Part shown: positions 9,777 through 19,187 of the stretch, piece by piece | How the letters are laid out: each line of letters begins with the position of its first letter | Position numbering within the stretch: position 1 is the stretch's first letter | Assembly: GCA_963383645.1 (NCBI GenBank) | Contig: OY726571.1 | Span: forward strand, 25,062,116 to 25,126,115 | DNA: 64,000 nt | From: Muscardinus avellanarius | Taxonomy: Eukaryota > Chordata > Mammalia > Rodentia > Gliridae | Reading direction: 5' to 3' | Translations under genes and position numbers: made by a program | The notes under the pieces: model-generated | The model's database searches: none | What the model was told of the DNA's origin: nothing | What the model saw: the letters and a program-made list of their open reading frames with translations, nothing else

Positions 9777-12228
9777 TAGCACCCGTGTTCACTAACTTGT
9801 AATCTCAGGAAAATAACTCTTGGACTCTGGGCTCTTGGATAAAACATAATTAGGTGACAAGACCAAGATTTATACCTAGATATTTTTACCCCACTCTACT
9901 GCAGCACAGACTCATAATAATATATATAAATGTCTATAATACAAAATCAATAAGGCCGAAAATCTGCGTATTTCAAAGAACACTGCCTGGTGATTGTGGG
10001 AAGTTGATGGCTTCCTCCTAGATTTTCAACAAGGCTGAATTAGGATTTTAAGCAGAAATAGTGTGTAGCACCACCAATTCTCATCAGAATTGTGCTTGGC
10101 AGTCACACAGGATCACATGGTGAGTGTGTGCTCATGTTGCCCATTCTTATATATTACTAATGTGCTAAAATATTTTGAATTAGACCACCTAATGTTTTCA
10201 GACACTCCAAAGCTCTTCCTAGGATAACACTTTATTATATCTACCAGGAACAAACCCTGATTTAAAAGCCTGTGACTGTGATAAAGCTGAAATCACCACC
10301 ATTCTCTTTCCAAGCTGCAAAGCTGTGTGACTGTGCAGGCTCCAATATTTCACTCCAGAATTTCCACTTGCAGAGAAGAACCAACATGGGGTTAATGCCC
10401 AGGAAAGGTGCTTCCTCTACTAGTGTATAACTCACATGCAGAATCAGACAATCTAATTAAAAAGAGGACTAGGTGGATTCATGTAACTCAGAAGCTGGGA
10501 AAAGCAGAGCCTCACTTTTGGTACAGCTGGACCTACATATTGAATGCCATTAGAAACTCATGTAGGGGCATATGGACTCATATTCTGTCTCTGTCCCTGC
10601 TGCACTGAGAGTTCATCCTCCCAGGACAAGAATTTCCACTCAACAAGAGAGAATTGTAGCCACAGGTGGTGCCTGACTCTTGACCTCACAGCACTGAGAT
10701 CAGAGAGAAGTGGTGATTCTACTGAGTGCCAACTAGAAACACACAAGAAAAAGATTTCAGTTGACCTAGCCTCAATGGAGCCCACTCTTGCCCCAATCAC
10801 TTTCAGCCAGGGGAAAAGGAATTATGTTTGGCAATCATACAGGACCACATGGTGCATGTGTGCACATGGTGCCCATTAAAACCAGAGTATTCTTTTGAGC
10901 TGAAACAAAAATGCATGTGCCTTTCATCTGACCAGAAGCCAGACCCTAAGCAGAATGTACAGAATGCAATTTAAAGATGTTTTCAGTAAATCAAATTTTT
11001 AAATTAAAATCAAATTTTTAAATTAAATTTTCTCTTATCAATAATTCTGGAAAACTCATGTTGAGAGTTTATAGGAAAACTGCAATTTAAGAAAGAAATT
11101 GTAATCATTTGTCATTCTACAGATACCACTGTCAGTAAATTTTAGAGCCCTTAGTTTGAAGGGAGACTGGAGAATGCATCTTTTCTCATCCTCCAGAAGT
11201 ATTCTAGACAAGGTAGGATAAAGCAACCAGAGCATATGAGGACTGCCTTTCTAACTCCACCATTATGTTGGGAAGCCTGTTTCCTCATGGCTCTCCTCTT
11301 CTGCTTTTTTGTCCTTCTGGGCTCTTCATTCACATGTACTCAACCCCCATTGGAATTAATAATAAAAGTGGTTAAACCAGGTACAAGTAAGTCATTGCTA
11401 GTGTGACTTTAGGTCATCCTTCTCTCTCCTGAATAAAGCTGCTAACCTTAAAGCTGACACAAATCCCATCCTCCAGTAACTGAACTTTTTCTGATATCTT
11501 GAAATTGGGATTCAAGCTTCATAAGTCAGAAGATAACAAAACTTCCTCAGGGAGGAAGAAATATGCTAAATATCCATAACAGAGAGAGAAGGATCCTGCT
11601 TCCCCAGCCTCTAAGAGAAAAGACTCCCATAGAACCCTTATACAAGGGAGGGAAGAGCTTATGAGGAAAAAGGCATCTCCCTCTCTCTGTATATAAAGCT
11701 TACTGCATTACAGGGAAGGATAGGGTCCCCCAGATTACCTCTGAATGGAGAGCTAAAGAAATAATAAGAAAACCCTACATTGTGGTGAGTGTAGAAGGCA
11801 TAAATTAAGAGAGATTGGTGTCTGTCTTTTACATGGAATTGTCTAAAAAGATTGGAGCTAAAAGTTCTCAAAGTGGACAATACTTCCTCCCAGAAGGTGT
11901 TGGAGGGAAATCTAAATACACAACAAAATACAAATTGTCACTGGATCATTCTGTTTATTTACTTATGGAAGGTAAATTTTGATGGTGCAGGGGTTGTCTC
12001 TGAGTAGATTTTTCTTAGAAAGGATAAGTACACCAAATAAGTTTTGGGCCCCATGGCCAGAGTGTAAATGCAGTCGTCCAGGACAATGAGATAAGAATGG
12101 ACAACCAAGAGAAGCCTGTGGTTTGACCACACATAGCATTTGATAGATCAGAGATAGAGAGATTTTCCAATGCGCAAGTAAGTAGAGAGCCAAGCTTTCA
12201 ATTTTTTTGAAGGATTTAATCCAAAAGA
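9777..12228. other. single-copy sequence with one pair of diverged repeats
   Basis: No convincing gene. Related segments lie at 10088-10145 and 10820-10876 (see that entry). The open frames at 10408-10879 have no recognisable domain. Confidence 0.4.
10088..10876 (+). repeat. pair of ~57-bp diverged direct repeats
   Basis: 10088-10145 and 10820-10876 share ttggcagtcacacagg / ttggcaatcatacagg, cacatggtg and gcccatt in the same order. They may be two pieces of an old unidentified repeat or a local duplication. Confidence 0.5.
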
Positions 12229-12238
12229 ACTGCCTGAG

Positions 12239-12433
12239 CCCAGCATGGTGGCGCATGATTGTAATCACAGTACTTGGAAGGCTGAGACAAGAGGATCACA
12301 GGTTCAAAACCAGCCTCAGAAGCTTAGTGAGGCTGTCAGCAACATAGTGAGACTCTGTTTCCAAATAATATATAAAATCGGTCTGGGGAAATATCCCATA
12401 GATAGAAGGTCCCTGGGTTCTATCCCCAGTAAC
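12239..12433 (+). mobile_element. dimeric SINE with a microsatellite tail
   Basis: Full-length SINE. The target duplication actgcctg is at 12229-12236 and again at 12538-12545, after the complex microsatellite, so that microsatellite occupies the place of the A-tail. Confidence 0.85.
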
Positions 12434-12474
12434 AGAGCGAGAGCAAGACGAGAGCGAGAGCGAGAGCGAGAGCG

Positions 12475-12537
<63 letters not shown>
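12434..12537. repeat. (GAGAGC)n-(CG)n-(GA)n compound microsatellite
   Basis: GAGAGC-like units up to about 12470, then about ten CG dinucleotides to 12490, then about 23 GA units. The (CG)n core could adopt Z-DNA. Arginine/glutamate-rich open frames across it are artefacts. Confidence 0.95.
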
Positions 12538-12541
<4 letters not shown>

Positions 12542-12545
12542 CCTG

Positions 12546-13060
12546 CCAAGGAAAGAAAAAAAAAGGGTAGACAACCCTGCCAGGCAGGAATTGAGGGAGT
12601 TAAAATCCAAAGATCATCCAATCAGAAAATTTATTAATCATGAAAGCATGGTTCCTGAAAAATTCACACTGAGGTAGAATTGATGTCTGGACACCTAAAA
12701 GAAGAAACCCAAGGGCTGAGACAGAGCTACAAAGAGCATCAGCTAAATAAAATTGCAATGACCCCATCCTCTAATACCTATTTCTTCAAACCTGGAGGAG
12801 CTCAAAGCATTATGGAATGAGGTGAAAAAGGAGATTGGAAAGACAAGATAGTACTCTCTACCATCTTCACAGCCTGCTCCAGAATCACAAGGGAGGGGGA
12901 AGCTTTAAATCCAATGAAAATGAAAGGTTTTATTCTGGTAGAATGAGATACTTTTTAACACCTGAAGAAGAAACTGTTCTGATTGAAATCACTTGCATAT
13001 AAGACCTGCACCTTACTTGAGATGTCACCAAAAAGCAAGGAAGAATAACCTGTACAAAGT
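12546..13060. other. single-copy sequence
   Basis: No gene or repeat recognised. Confidence 0.4.
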
Positions 13061-13141
13061 ACTTGAAAAGCAACTGATTTCTTAAGGTTGATTTTTGTAT
13101 CCCACCACTTTGCTGAATTGGCTAATCAGCTCCAATAGTCT

Positions 13142-13320
13142 TTTTTGTTGTTGTACTGGAGATGGAACCCAGGGGCATTCTACCTCTGAGCTACACCCCC
13201 AGGCCTAGTTTTTAGTCCTTTTTATTTTTGTAAACAGGGTTTCATTGAGTTTTGAAGGACCTCACTGAGTAGCTGAGGCTGTCCGTGAACCATGATCCTC
13301 CAGTTTCAGCCTCCCAAATG
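13142..13320 (-). mobile_element. 5'-truncated dimeric SINE inside the inverted L1 segment
   Basis: Antisense SINE flanked by tccaatagtctttt and tccagtagtctttt. It lacks the start of the 7SL-like half. Confidence 0.8.
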
Positions 13321-13380
13321 TCCAGTAGTCTTTTGGTTGAGTTTTTTGGGTCTTCTATATAAATGATCGTGTTTTCTAAT

Positions 13381-14055
13381 ATCCAGAATGTACAAAGAGC
13401 TCAAAAGACTCTACACTAGCAAAGCAAATAACCCAATTTAGAAATGGGCAACTACATTGAATAGACACTTCAAAAAAGAAGATATATAAATGGCCAATAG
13501 ATATGTAAAAAGATGTTCAACATCATTAGCCATTAGGGAGATGCAAATCAAAACTACGCTGAGATTCCATCTAACCCCAATCAGAGTGGCAAGCATAAAG
13601 AAGTCAAACAAAAACATATGATGGCAAGAATGTGGGGAAAGAGGAACTCTTTTACACTGTTGGAGTGCAAACTAGTTCAGCCACTATGGAGATCAGTGAG
13701 GAGATTCCTTAGAAAACTGGGAATGGATCCACCATATGATCCAGCTCTACCACTCCTGGGTATCTTTCCAAAGGGGTTGAAAACAGAGAACTGCAGTAAT
13801 ATATGCATACCCATGTTCATAGCAGCACAATTCTTAATAGACAAAATATGGAGCCAACCTAGGTCTTCATCAACAGATGAATGTATTGCAAAATTATGGG
13901 AAATACACACAATGGAATTCTATATAGCAATAATGAAAAACAAAATCATGTCATTCGCAAGAAGATGGAAAAACCTAGAAAACATTATGTTGAGTGAGAC
14001 GAGCCAAGCATACAAAGAGAAGGGACATATGTTTTCTCTAATATGTTCAAGCTAG
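13381..14055 (+). pseudogene. L1 ORF2 C-terminal fragment
   Basis: Codes for the end of L1 ORF2 protein, the region after the reverse transcriptase that includes the C-terminal domain. The final 145 codons (13618-14055) are open and keep family landmarks such as PLLGIFPKG, MFIAAQF, ECIAKLWEIHTMEFY and the terminal MFSLICSS. Upstream, at about 13381-13600, the frame has stops. Endonuclease and reverse transcriptase domains are absent because the L1 is 5'-truncated and inverted, so no activity is expected. It is followed by the L1 3' UTR, which is interrupted at 14173. Confidence 0.85.
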
Positions 14056-14173
14056 GGAGTATCCAGAGGGACTCCATATAATGGAGGGGAAACATCAGCA
14101 AAGCCAGAAAAAGGGGGTAGGGAAGAAGAAGGATGAGGTTAATCAATGAAAAAGCTACATTCAAATATGTGTA

Positions 14174-14500
14174 ACGCCAGACCCCTGGAGAAACCGGGCC
14201 TGGTCGTCAGACTCTGGGTCCCAGGCAGGGTCGGGTGGGGCACGCCAGACCCTGGAATAGCCGGGGCCGGGTCGCAGGACTCTGGGCCCCGGGCAGGATC
14301 GTGCGGAGCACGCCAGACCCCAGGAGAAACCAGGGCCCGATCGCAGGACCCTGGACCCTGGGCGGGGGTCAGGCAAGGCAAGCTGGACCCCTGGAAGAGC
14401 CGGGACCCAGGTCGCAGGACTCTGGGCCCCAGGTGGAGTCATTCAGAGCACGCTGGACCCCTGGGAAAGCTGGGCCTGGGTCACAGTTCTACTGAGTGCC
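14174..14500 (+). repeat. GC-rich tandem repeat, ~68-70-bp unit, about 5 copies
   Basis: Units begin (acgccagac or aagctggac) at 14174, 14242, 14310, 14380 and 14450. Each contains cccctgg-type and gcaggactctggg-type blocks. The overlapping open frames on both strands follow from the repeat. Confidence 0.9.
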
Positions 14501-14582
14501 TGATCCCACAACCTCCTCAAACCACACATACTGTCTTCTCTTATTAAAAAAAAAAAAAGGAAAAGAAAAAGAAAAAGAAAAA

Positions 14583-15080
14583 TATCAGAGAGGGGTCAAG
14601 AAGGCCATGGTGGATTCCAGGAGACTGGAGATGCAGACAAAACTTGTCCAAATGAACTGGAACTTTTGGAAAAATTCCCCATGAAGGAGGACTGCTTCTT
14701 CTCTACATTGTTAAGAATCTTGGACATCACCTGTAAGGAGAGAGTTTAGCAGAGACCAAGGAGAAAGGCGGTGTTGAAAGCGGTCTCCGTGATGGTGGTG
14801 GAGACTTGTATTCAGGAGAAGCAGAAATAGGATCCTACCAACCTTATTTTTTTGGAGAAATTACACCAAATGTTGAATGCTACCATCGTGCATGCTTAGG
14901 AACACTGGACAACATTCAGAGTAGAAAAAGAGCTTGATAAAGATTTGAAATGGTGGAGGCAGTGGCAATGGCAGTGGCCAGTACTCAGGGGAGGCAGAGA
15001 TCTGATGCATTATACCTGGGACCTCTGAAGTAATAACCCCAGAGGCTACCACCACACACCATCGAGAACGTGGGACAAAT
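14583..15080 (+). other. unidentified internal segment of the composite
   Basis: About 500 bp with no recognised family, starting after an A-rich tract with tatcagagaggggtcaag. It could be an L1 5' UTR relative or a captured host sequence. Confidence 0.5.
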
Positions 15081-15106
15081 GGTTGGGTGAAGAGGGTGCT
15101 CAGATT

Positions 15107-15905
15107 GGAGCCTGCCAAGGGGTGAGGTTGGCGACGGACACAGCAAAGCTGGGATTGGAGCCTGCCATGAGGCAAGCCGGTGCTGGAGCCTCCGAGGCCG
15201 GAATCGGAGCCTGTTGTGAGGCAAGGCCAGTGCTGGGGACTTTAAGGCTGGAATCGGAGCCTGCCGAGGGGTTAGGCCAGTGCCGGGGCCAGCAAGGCCA
15301 GGATCAGAGCTTACTGTGAGGCAAGGCTACTGCTGAGGCCTCCGAGGCCGGGATTGGAGCCTGCTGAGGGGTTAGGCCGGCGCCAGGGCCAGCAGCCGGC
15401 ATCGGAGCCTTCTGTGAGGCAAGGCCGCTACTGAGGCCTCCAAGGTTGGGATCAGAGCCTGCCGAGGGGTTAGGCTGGTGCTGGGCCCAGAAAGGCTAGG
15501 ATCAGAGCCTGTGATGAGGTAAGGCCAGTGCTGGGGCCTCCAAGGCAGGGATTGGAGCCTGTTGAGGGGTTAGGCTGGTGCCAGGGCCAGCGGCCAGCAT
15601 CGGAGCCTGACATGAGGCAAGGCTGGAAATGGGGCCTCAGGTGCCAGGATCAGAGCCTGCTGAGGGGTTAGGTCGGTGCTGGGGCCAGCGGCCGACATCG
15701 GAGCCCGCCTTTAGGCTAGGCTGGTACTGGGGCCACCGAGGCTGGGATCGGAGCCAGCTGAGGGGTTAGGCCAGTGTCGGGGCCAGTGAGACCAGAATCG
15801 GGGCCTCCCATGAGGCAAGTCCACTGCTTGAGCCAGCAAGGTCTGGATCAATCCACCGGGTAGCCAGGCCACTACCGGGGCGATCAAGATTGGGATCGGT
15901 ACTTG
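15107..15905 (+). repeat. VNTR-like GC-rich array with ~100-bp alternating A/B higher-order unit
   Basis: Units start (gagcct-type core) near 15107, 15157, 15206, 15256, 15306, 15356, 15404, 15454, 15504, 15554, 15602, 15652, 15700, 15750, 15800, 15848 and 15896. From 15206 on, units with tgaggcaaggc alternate with units with gaggggttaggc, giving a dimeric period of 98-100 bp. Confidence 0.9.
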
Positions 15906-16448
15906 CAACGCGGCATGCACAGAGAAATATTGCAGAAAATAAAAACCAGATGCTTCCCCTAATTAACAATAACTAGGAGGAAACGGGCAAGAGGAAGAGG
16001 TCGAGCTATAGAAATGGGCCAATAATGAAGCAATTAAGGTGACCAGTCAGAGGGTATGAAATAGGGTAGGATGGAGCCTCTTTAAAACACAGGAGGTACA
16101 TAAACAAATGTATCAAAGTTAATCACCAAACAAGCAGGGGATTGAGGGAGGGGGAGGGAATGGGATGGGGACTGGATGAGGGCTAATTGGATGATGTGTG
16201 CCTGTATATCCTCTCAAGTCTTGTATTCCAATGTGATATATGATTACAATGCACCAATAAAAATAAATTTAAAAAATATGTGTATACATGTGAATATAAC
16301 ATTGATAGCATTGTTAACCTGGACTCTCAGTATTGGGAGCAAGGGAAAATGGGAAGTGAGGAAGGGGAGGTCACCAAATGCTGTATGACTATATGCCAAT
16401 ATTATGAGGTGAGATTATAGCACACCAATAAAATAAAATTTTAAAAAA

Positions 16449-16551
16449 GGACTTGAAAGCAATAATGAGAGAGAAATAAGGCCATTTCTTATGACCCCAC
16501 CAAGTTCTTACTGATCAGTGAACAGCCTGTGTTGCATCTTCAGCCTCCATT
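16449..16551. other. single-copy spacer between two retroelements
   Basis: About 100 bp of target DNA carrying the L1 target duplication on its left and the ORF1-only element's duplication on its right. Confidence 0.6.
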
Positions 16552-16564
16552 ATAAATTAAAAGG

Positions 16565-17354
16565 CTTCCGGGAAGATGGCGACCGAGAAAAGCGGGGCTT
16601 AAGAGTCCCGCTAACAACCAATCTCCATTACCACAAAAAGAGCGCCTTTCATAGCCAGAAAACACCATCACCAGAAAAACAAAAAAAACACCAGGCTCCA
16701 GAGAGAAAGCGAACTGAGAACAGAGCTCAGGGCCACAGAGGAAACACACGCGCCCGAGGACGCGGCAGCAGCGCCATACTGCCGGCGGCAGCGGCGAACT
16801 CAACGGACGGCTACAGCAAGCCAAGGTGAGCCGATGCGGAACAGCCAGGCGGGATCTTTCGGCGCAGACAGCATTTAAAACTCCCAGTGGCTGAGCTCAG
16901 CACACGCTGCAGGGATTCAGAGTGGAAATCAAAACCAGAGAAGAAAAAATACGCCAGCCTCATGGCCGAGGGCGTGGCAGAGGCGCCATATTGCCACCGG
17001 CGGCGGCAGCAGCAGTGAATTCACCGAGTCCAGTACAGCTACATCTACGTACTCAAGAACAGTGAGTCAAATTGCGGGCCACAGAGGAGAAATCCCAGTA
17101 TTGTGCCTCCTGGGACTTGACCCAGTGAGGGAGTGGTGGTGGCAGAGATATCACACCATAGGAGAGCGTGCAACCTGGCATCCCCCATAGTTTAAAGCAG
17201 CCTCTATCGACTCCCTGGGTCGGAGACTCTGTGATACAACCCAGTAAAGGAGTAGTAGGGTCTGAGATAATACAGACTCGAGATCCAGAGCACCTTAAGT
17301 GAAGCCATAGTGACCCAAGGGAAGAACCCAGAGAAGGCACAAACCTCCGAAATC
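16565..17354 (+). promoter_or_regulatory. 5' UTR/promoter region of the ORF1-only element
   Basis: GC-richer than its surroundings. YY1-type CCAT motifs occur at 16573-16581 (aagatggcg, minus orientation), 16773-16781 (gccatactg) and 16985-16993 (gccatattg). The last two lie in a repeated block of about 212 bp that includes a GGCGGCAGC-rich stretch. L1 transcription start choice is known to depend on a YY1 site at the 5' end. Confidence 0.55.
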
Positions 17355-18272
17355 ATGGGAAAGAGGAATAACACTGAAGTAATGAATGTGCACAACCCCA
17401 CAACATCAGAACCTGATAAAACAGAAAATCAGAGATTTCTAGAAGATCAAATCAGGAAAATAACTGTAGAAATAATAGAGGTGCTTCGAAAAGAACTCAG
17501 AGAGAGCCAAAAAGAGATAAAGGATGCAATTAATGAAGTAAAGGCCTCAATTCAAAGCACAAACAACCGATTAGACCACATGGAGAACAGAATCTCGCTC
17601 TTAGAAGATGAGCAATCCAAAAATGAATGCATAGTTTCTAATCTAGAAAAAGATATCCAACAGCAGGAATCTGACATTGAAGAAATATGGGCCCATCTTA
17701 AGAGAGCTAACCTAAGAATAATTGGAATAGAGGAGGGAAAAGAAAGTGATACCAAAGGGATCAACAATCTCTTCAAGGAAGTAATAGCAGAAAATTTTCC
17801 AAATATAGAGCAAGAGGTTGATACACAGATCCAGGAAACTTATAGAACTCCCTTTAGACAGGATCCGAGAAGAGGATCCCCACGCCATATAATTGTCAAA
17901 ATGACCAATGTGGAAGCCAAGCAGAGAATCTTAAAGGCAACAAAAACAAAGGGCCAAGTGACATTCAGAGGCAAACCAATTAGAATCACTCCAGACTTCC
18001 CAAACCAAGTCATGAGAGCCAGAAGGGCTTGGAGTAACATATTCCAAACTCTGAAAGAAAACAACTTCCAGCCAAAAATTTCCTATCCAGCAAAACTTTC
18101 TATCAAATTAGATGGAGAAATAAGAAGCTTCCATGACAAACAGAAAGTGAAGGAATTTATGTCTTCAAAACCAGCGCTAGAGAAAATACTCAAAGAGATT
18201 AACTACAAAGAAGAAATAGGTAACACTCACCAGAACCAGAGAAACAAGAGTTTCCATCCAACAGACAACTAA
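17355..18272 (+). CDS. L1-type ORF1 protein (RNA-binding retrotransposon chaperone), intact
   Basis: Trimeric RNA-binding protein that coats element RNA in cytoplasmic RNPs and acts as a nucleic-acid chaperone. The start is taken at 17355 (MGKRNN, matching the family's usual MGK start), giving 305 residues. An upstream in-frame ATG at 17310 would give 320. Numbered from 17310: a polar N-terminus to about 40; a heptad-rich coiled coil at about 41-130; an RRM-like domain from NLRIIGIEEG (134) to about 210, including PRHIIVKMTN; and a C-terminal domain at about 215-300 with RARRAW and SYPAKLS, conserved in L1 ORF1p and implicated in RNA binding. Mammalian ORF1p is usually about 340-370 residues, so this one is slightly short. 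No stop or frameshift is seen, and copy 2 has three lesions. No ORF2 follows. Expression is unknown. Confidence 0.9.
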   Translation: MGKRNNTEVMNVHNPTTSEPDKTENQRFLEDQIRKITVEIIEVLRKELRESQKEIKDAINEVKASIQSTNNRLDHMENRISLLEDEQSKNECIVSNLEKDIQQQESDIEEIWAHLKRANLRIIGIEEGKESDTKGINNLFKEVIAENFPNIEQEVDTQIQETYRTPFRQDPRRGSPRHIIVKMTNVEAKQRILKATKTKGQVTFRGKPIRITPDFPNQVMRARRAWSNIFQTLKENNFQPKISYPAKLSIKLDGEIRSFHDKQKVKEFMSSKPALEKILKEINYKEEIGNTHQNQRNKSFHPTDN

Positions 18273-18394
18273 GATTGGTTATCTGTGGAGATTCATTATT
18301 TATGTTAGTCTTTTACCTATCTCTAAATTGTATTGTTTGCCTTTATTGTTGTTAATTTTTAGGATTTCTAGTTGGAATATTAATATACCTTCAG

Positions 18395-18992
18395 ATATAG
18401 CATTTGGAAATATTTTATCCAATTCTATTAGTAACTTTTAACTCTGTTTACATTGTCTTTGGATATACAATATTTTCTTTTATTTTTTAGGGAGTTTGTA
18501 TATTCTTCTGTTGCCTGTGCCATTGAAATCATATCCAAGAAATCACTGCCAATTTCAATGTTGTGAGGTTTTATGACCCAGATTTTCTCCTAAAAGTTTA
18601 TAGTCTTAAGATTTATATTTAGGTCTTTTATCTAGTTTGAGTTAATACTTGTATGTGGGATTAGGTAAGGGTCCAATTTTATTCTTTTCCATGTAATTAT
18701 TATTTTTCAACAATATTTAGTTAAAAGATTATTATTTCCACCACCAAATCTTCGTGGAAACCTTGTCAAAAATAACTTGACAATATAGGGAAGAAGTTAG
18801 CTCTAGGCTTGTATTTAACTCCAATGGTCTATATATCTGCCTTTAGAACAATACTACACTGTTTCAATTATTGTAGCTTTATATGGTTTGAAATCAGAAA
18901 ATATACAGCTTCTAGCTTTGTTTTTGCTTCGAGATTGTTTTGGGTATCTAGAGTCCATATTCCATATCAGGATAGATTTTTTTTCTGAAAAA
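18395..18992 (-). mobile_element. inverted L1 ORF2 3' segment inside the ORF1-only element
   Basis: On the plus strand it reads as antisense L1 ORF2: ttgcctgtgccattgaaatc, atatccaagaaatcactgcc, gagttaatacttgtatgtggg, attgtagctttatatggtttg. These phrases occur in the same order in antisense L1 consensus. Many stops are present on its coding strand. The same block is in copy 2 at about 44072-44672. Confidence 0.8.
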
Positions 18993-19187
18993 TAAATATA
19001 TGATAGTTTCACCTAAAAAAAAGGAAAAAATATTCTCTGGTAAGAAAGAAAGCAAAAAGAAATATTGAAATGTTATCTTTAAGTCATCAAAAGCTTGGTA
19101 TCAGACAAATGAAACTTTTATGTGAGATTATCATTTTTAATTTTGGATAAATTGCTGTAATACTAGATGTCAACCACTAAGCCAAGC
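18993..19187 (+). other. unidentified segment shared by both ORF1-only elements
   Basis: About 195 bp between the inverted ORF2 block and the G-rich 3' UTR, nearly identical to 44673-44865. No repeat family recognised; possibly captured host DNA. Confidence 0.6.

Larger units (their letters stand above)
14174..16273 (+). mobile_element. SVA-like composite non-autonomous retroposon
   Basis: Inserted in an L1 3' UTR and flanked by the perfect 11-bp duplication aaatatgtgta (14163-14173 and 16274-16284). Order: five 68-70-bp GC-rich units (14174-14500), an A-rich spacer (14545-14582), about 500 bp of unidentified sequence (14583-15080), a VNTR of seventeen 48-50-bp GC-rich units (15107-15905), about 230 bp of unidentified sequence, then an L1-type G-rich 3' tail (16136-16260), aataaaaataaa signal and poly(A). 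It has no convincing ORF, so mobilisation by L1 in trans is inferred. Tandem array, VNTR and L1-compatible tail recall primate SVA, with no evident shared sequence. Two abutting elements, joined at the internal A-rich tract, remain possible. Confidence 0.75.
13075..16448 (+). mobile_element. 5'-truncated, 5'-inverted L1 (twin-priming product) with two nested insertions
   Basis: 13075-13373 reads as antisense ORF2, and 13381 onward as sense ORF2 end and 3' UTR, the inversion typical of twin priming. The element is bounded by acttgaaaagcaa (13061-13073) and acttgaaagcaa (16451-16462), a target duplication with one base missing. A SINE sits in the inverted part (13142-13320). A 2.1-kb composite sits in the 3' UTR (14174-16273). 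The L1 3' UTR resumes at 16285 and ends with a polyadenylation signal and A-tail at about 16448. Confidence 0.85.

Noticed and set aside
12245..12637. Open frames rich in arginine/glutamate or serine/leucine on both strands
   Set aside because: They are translations of a SINE plus the GA/CG microsatellite.
14146..14547. Overlapping GC-rich open frames on both strands with repeated proline/glycine-rich peptides
   Set aside because: They reflect the 68-70-bp tandem array; stop-free frames on both strands are expected from GC-rich repeats, and no initiation or splice context is seen.
14174..15905. Regularly spaced repeats resembling a CRISPR array
   Set aside because: Units are contiguous with no unique spacers, and the setting is clearly mammalian.
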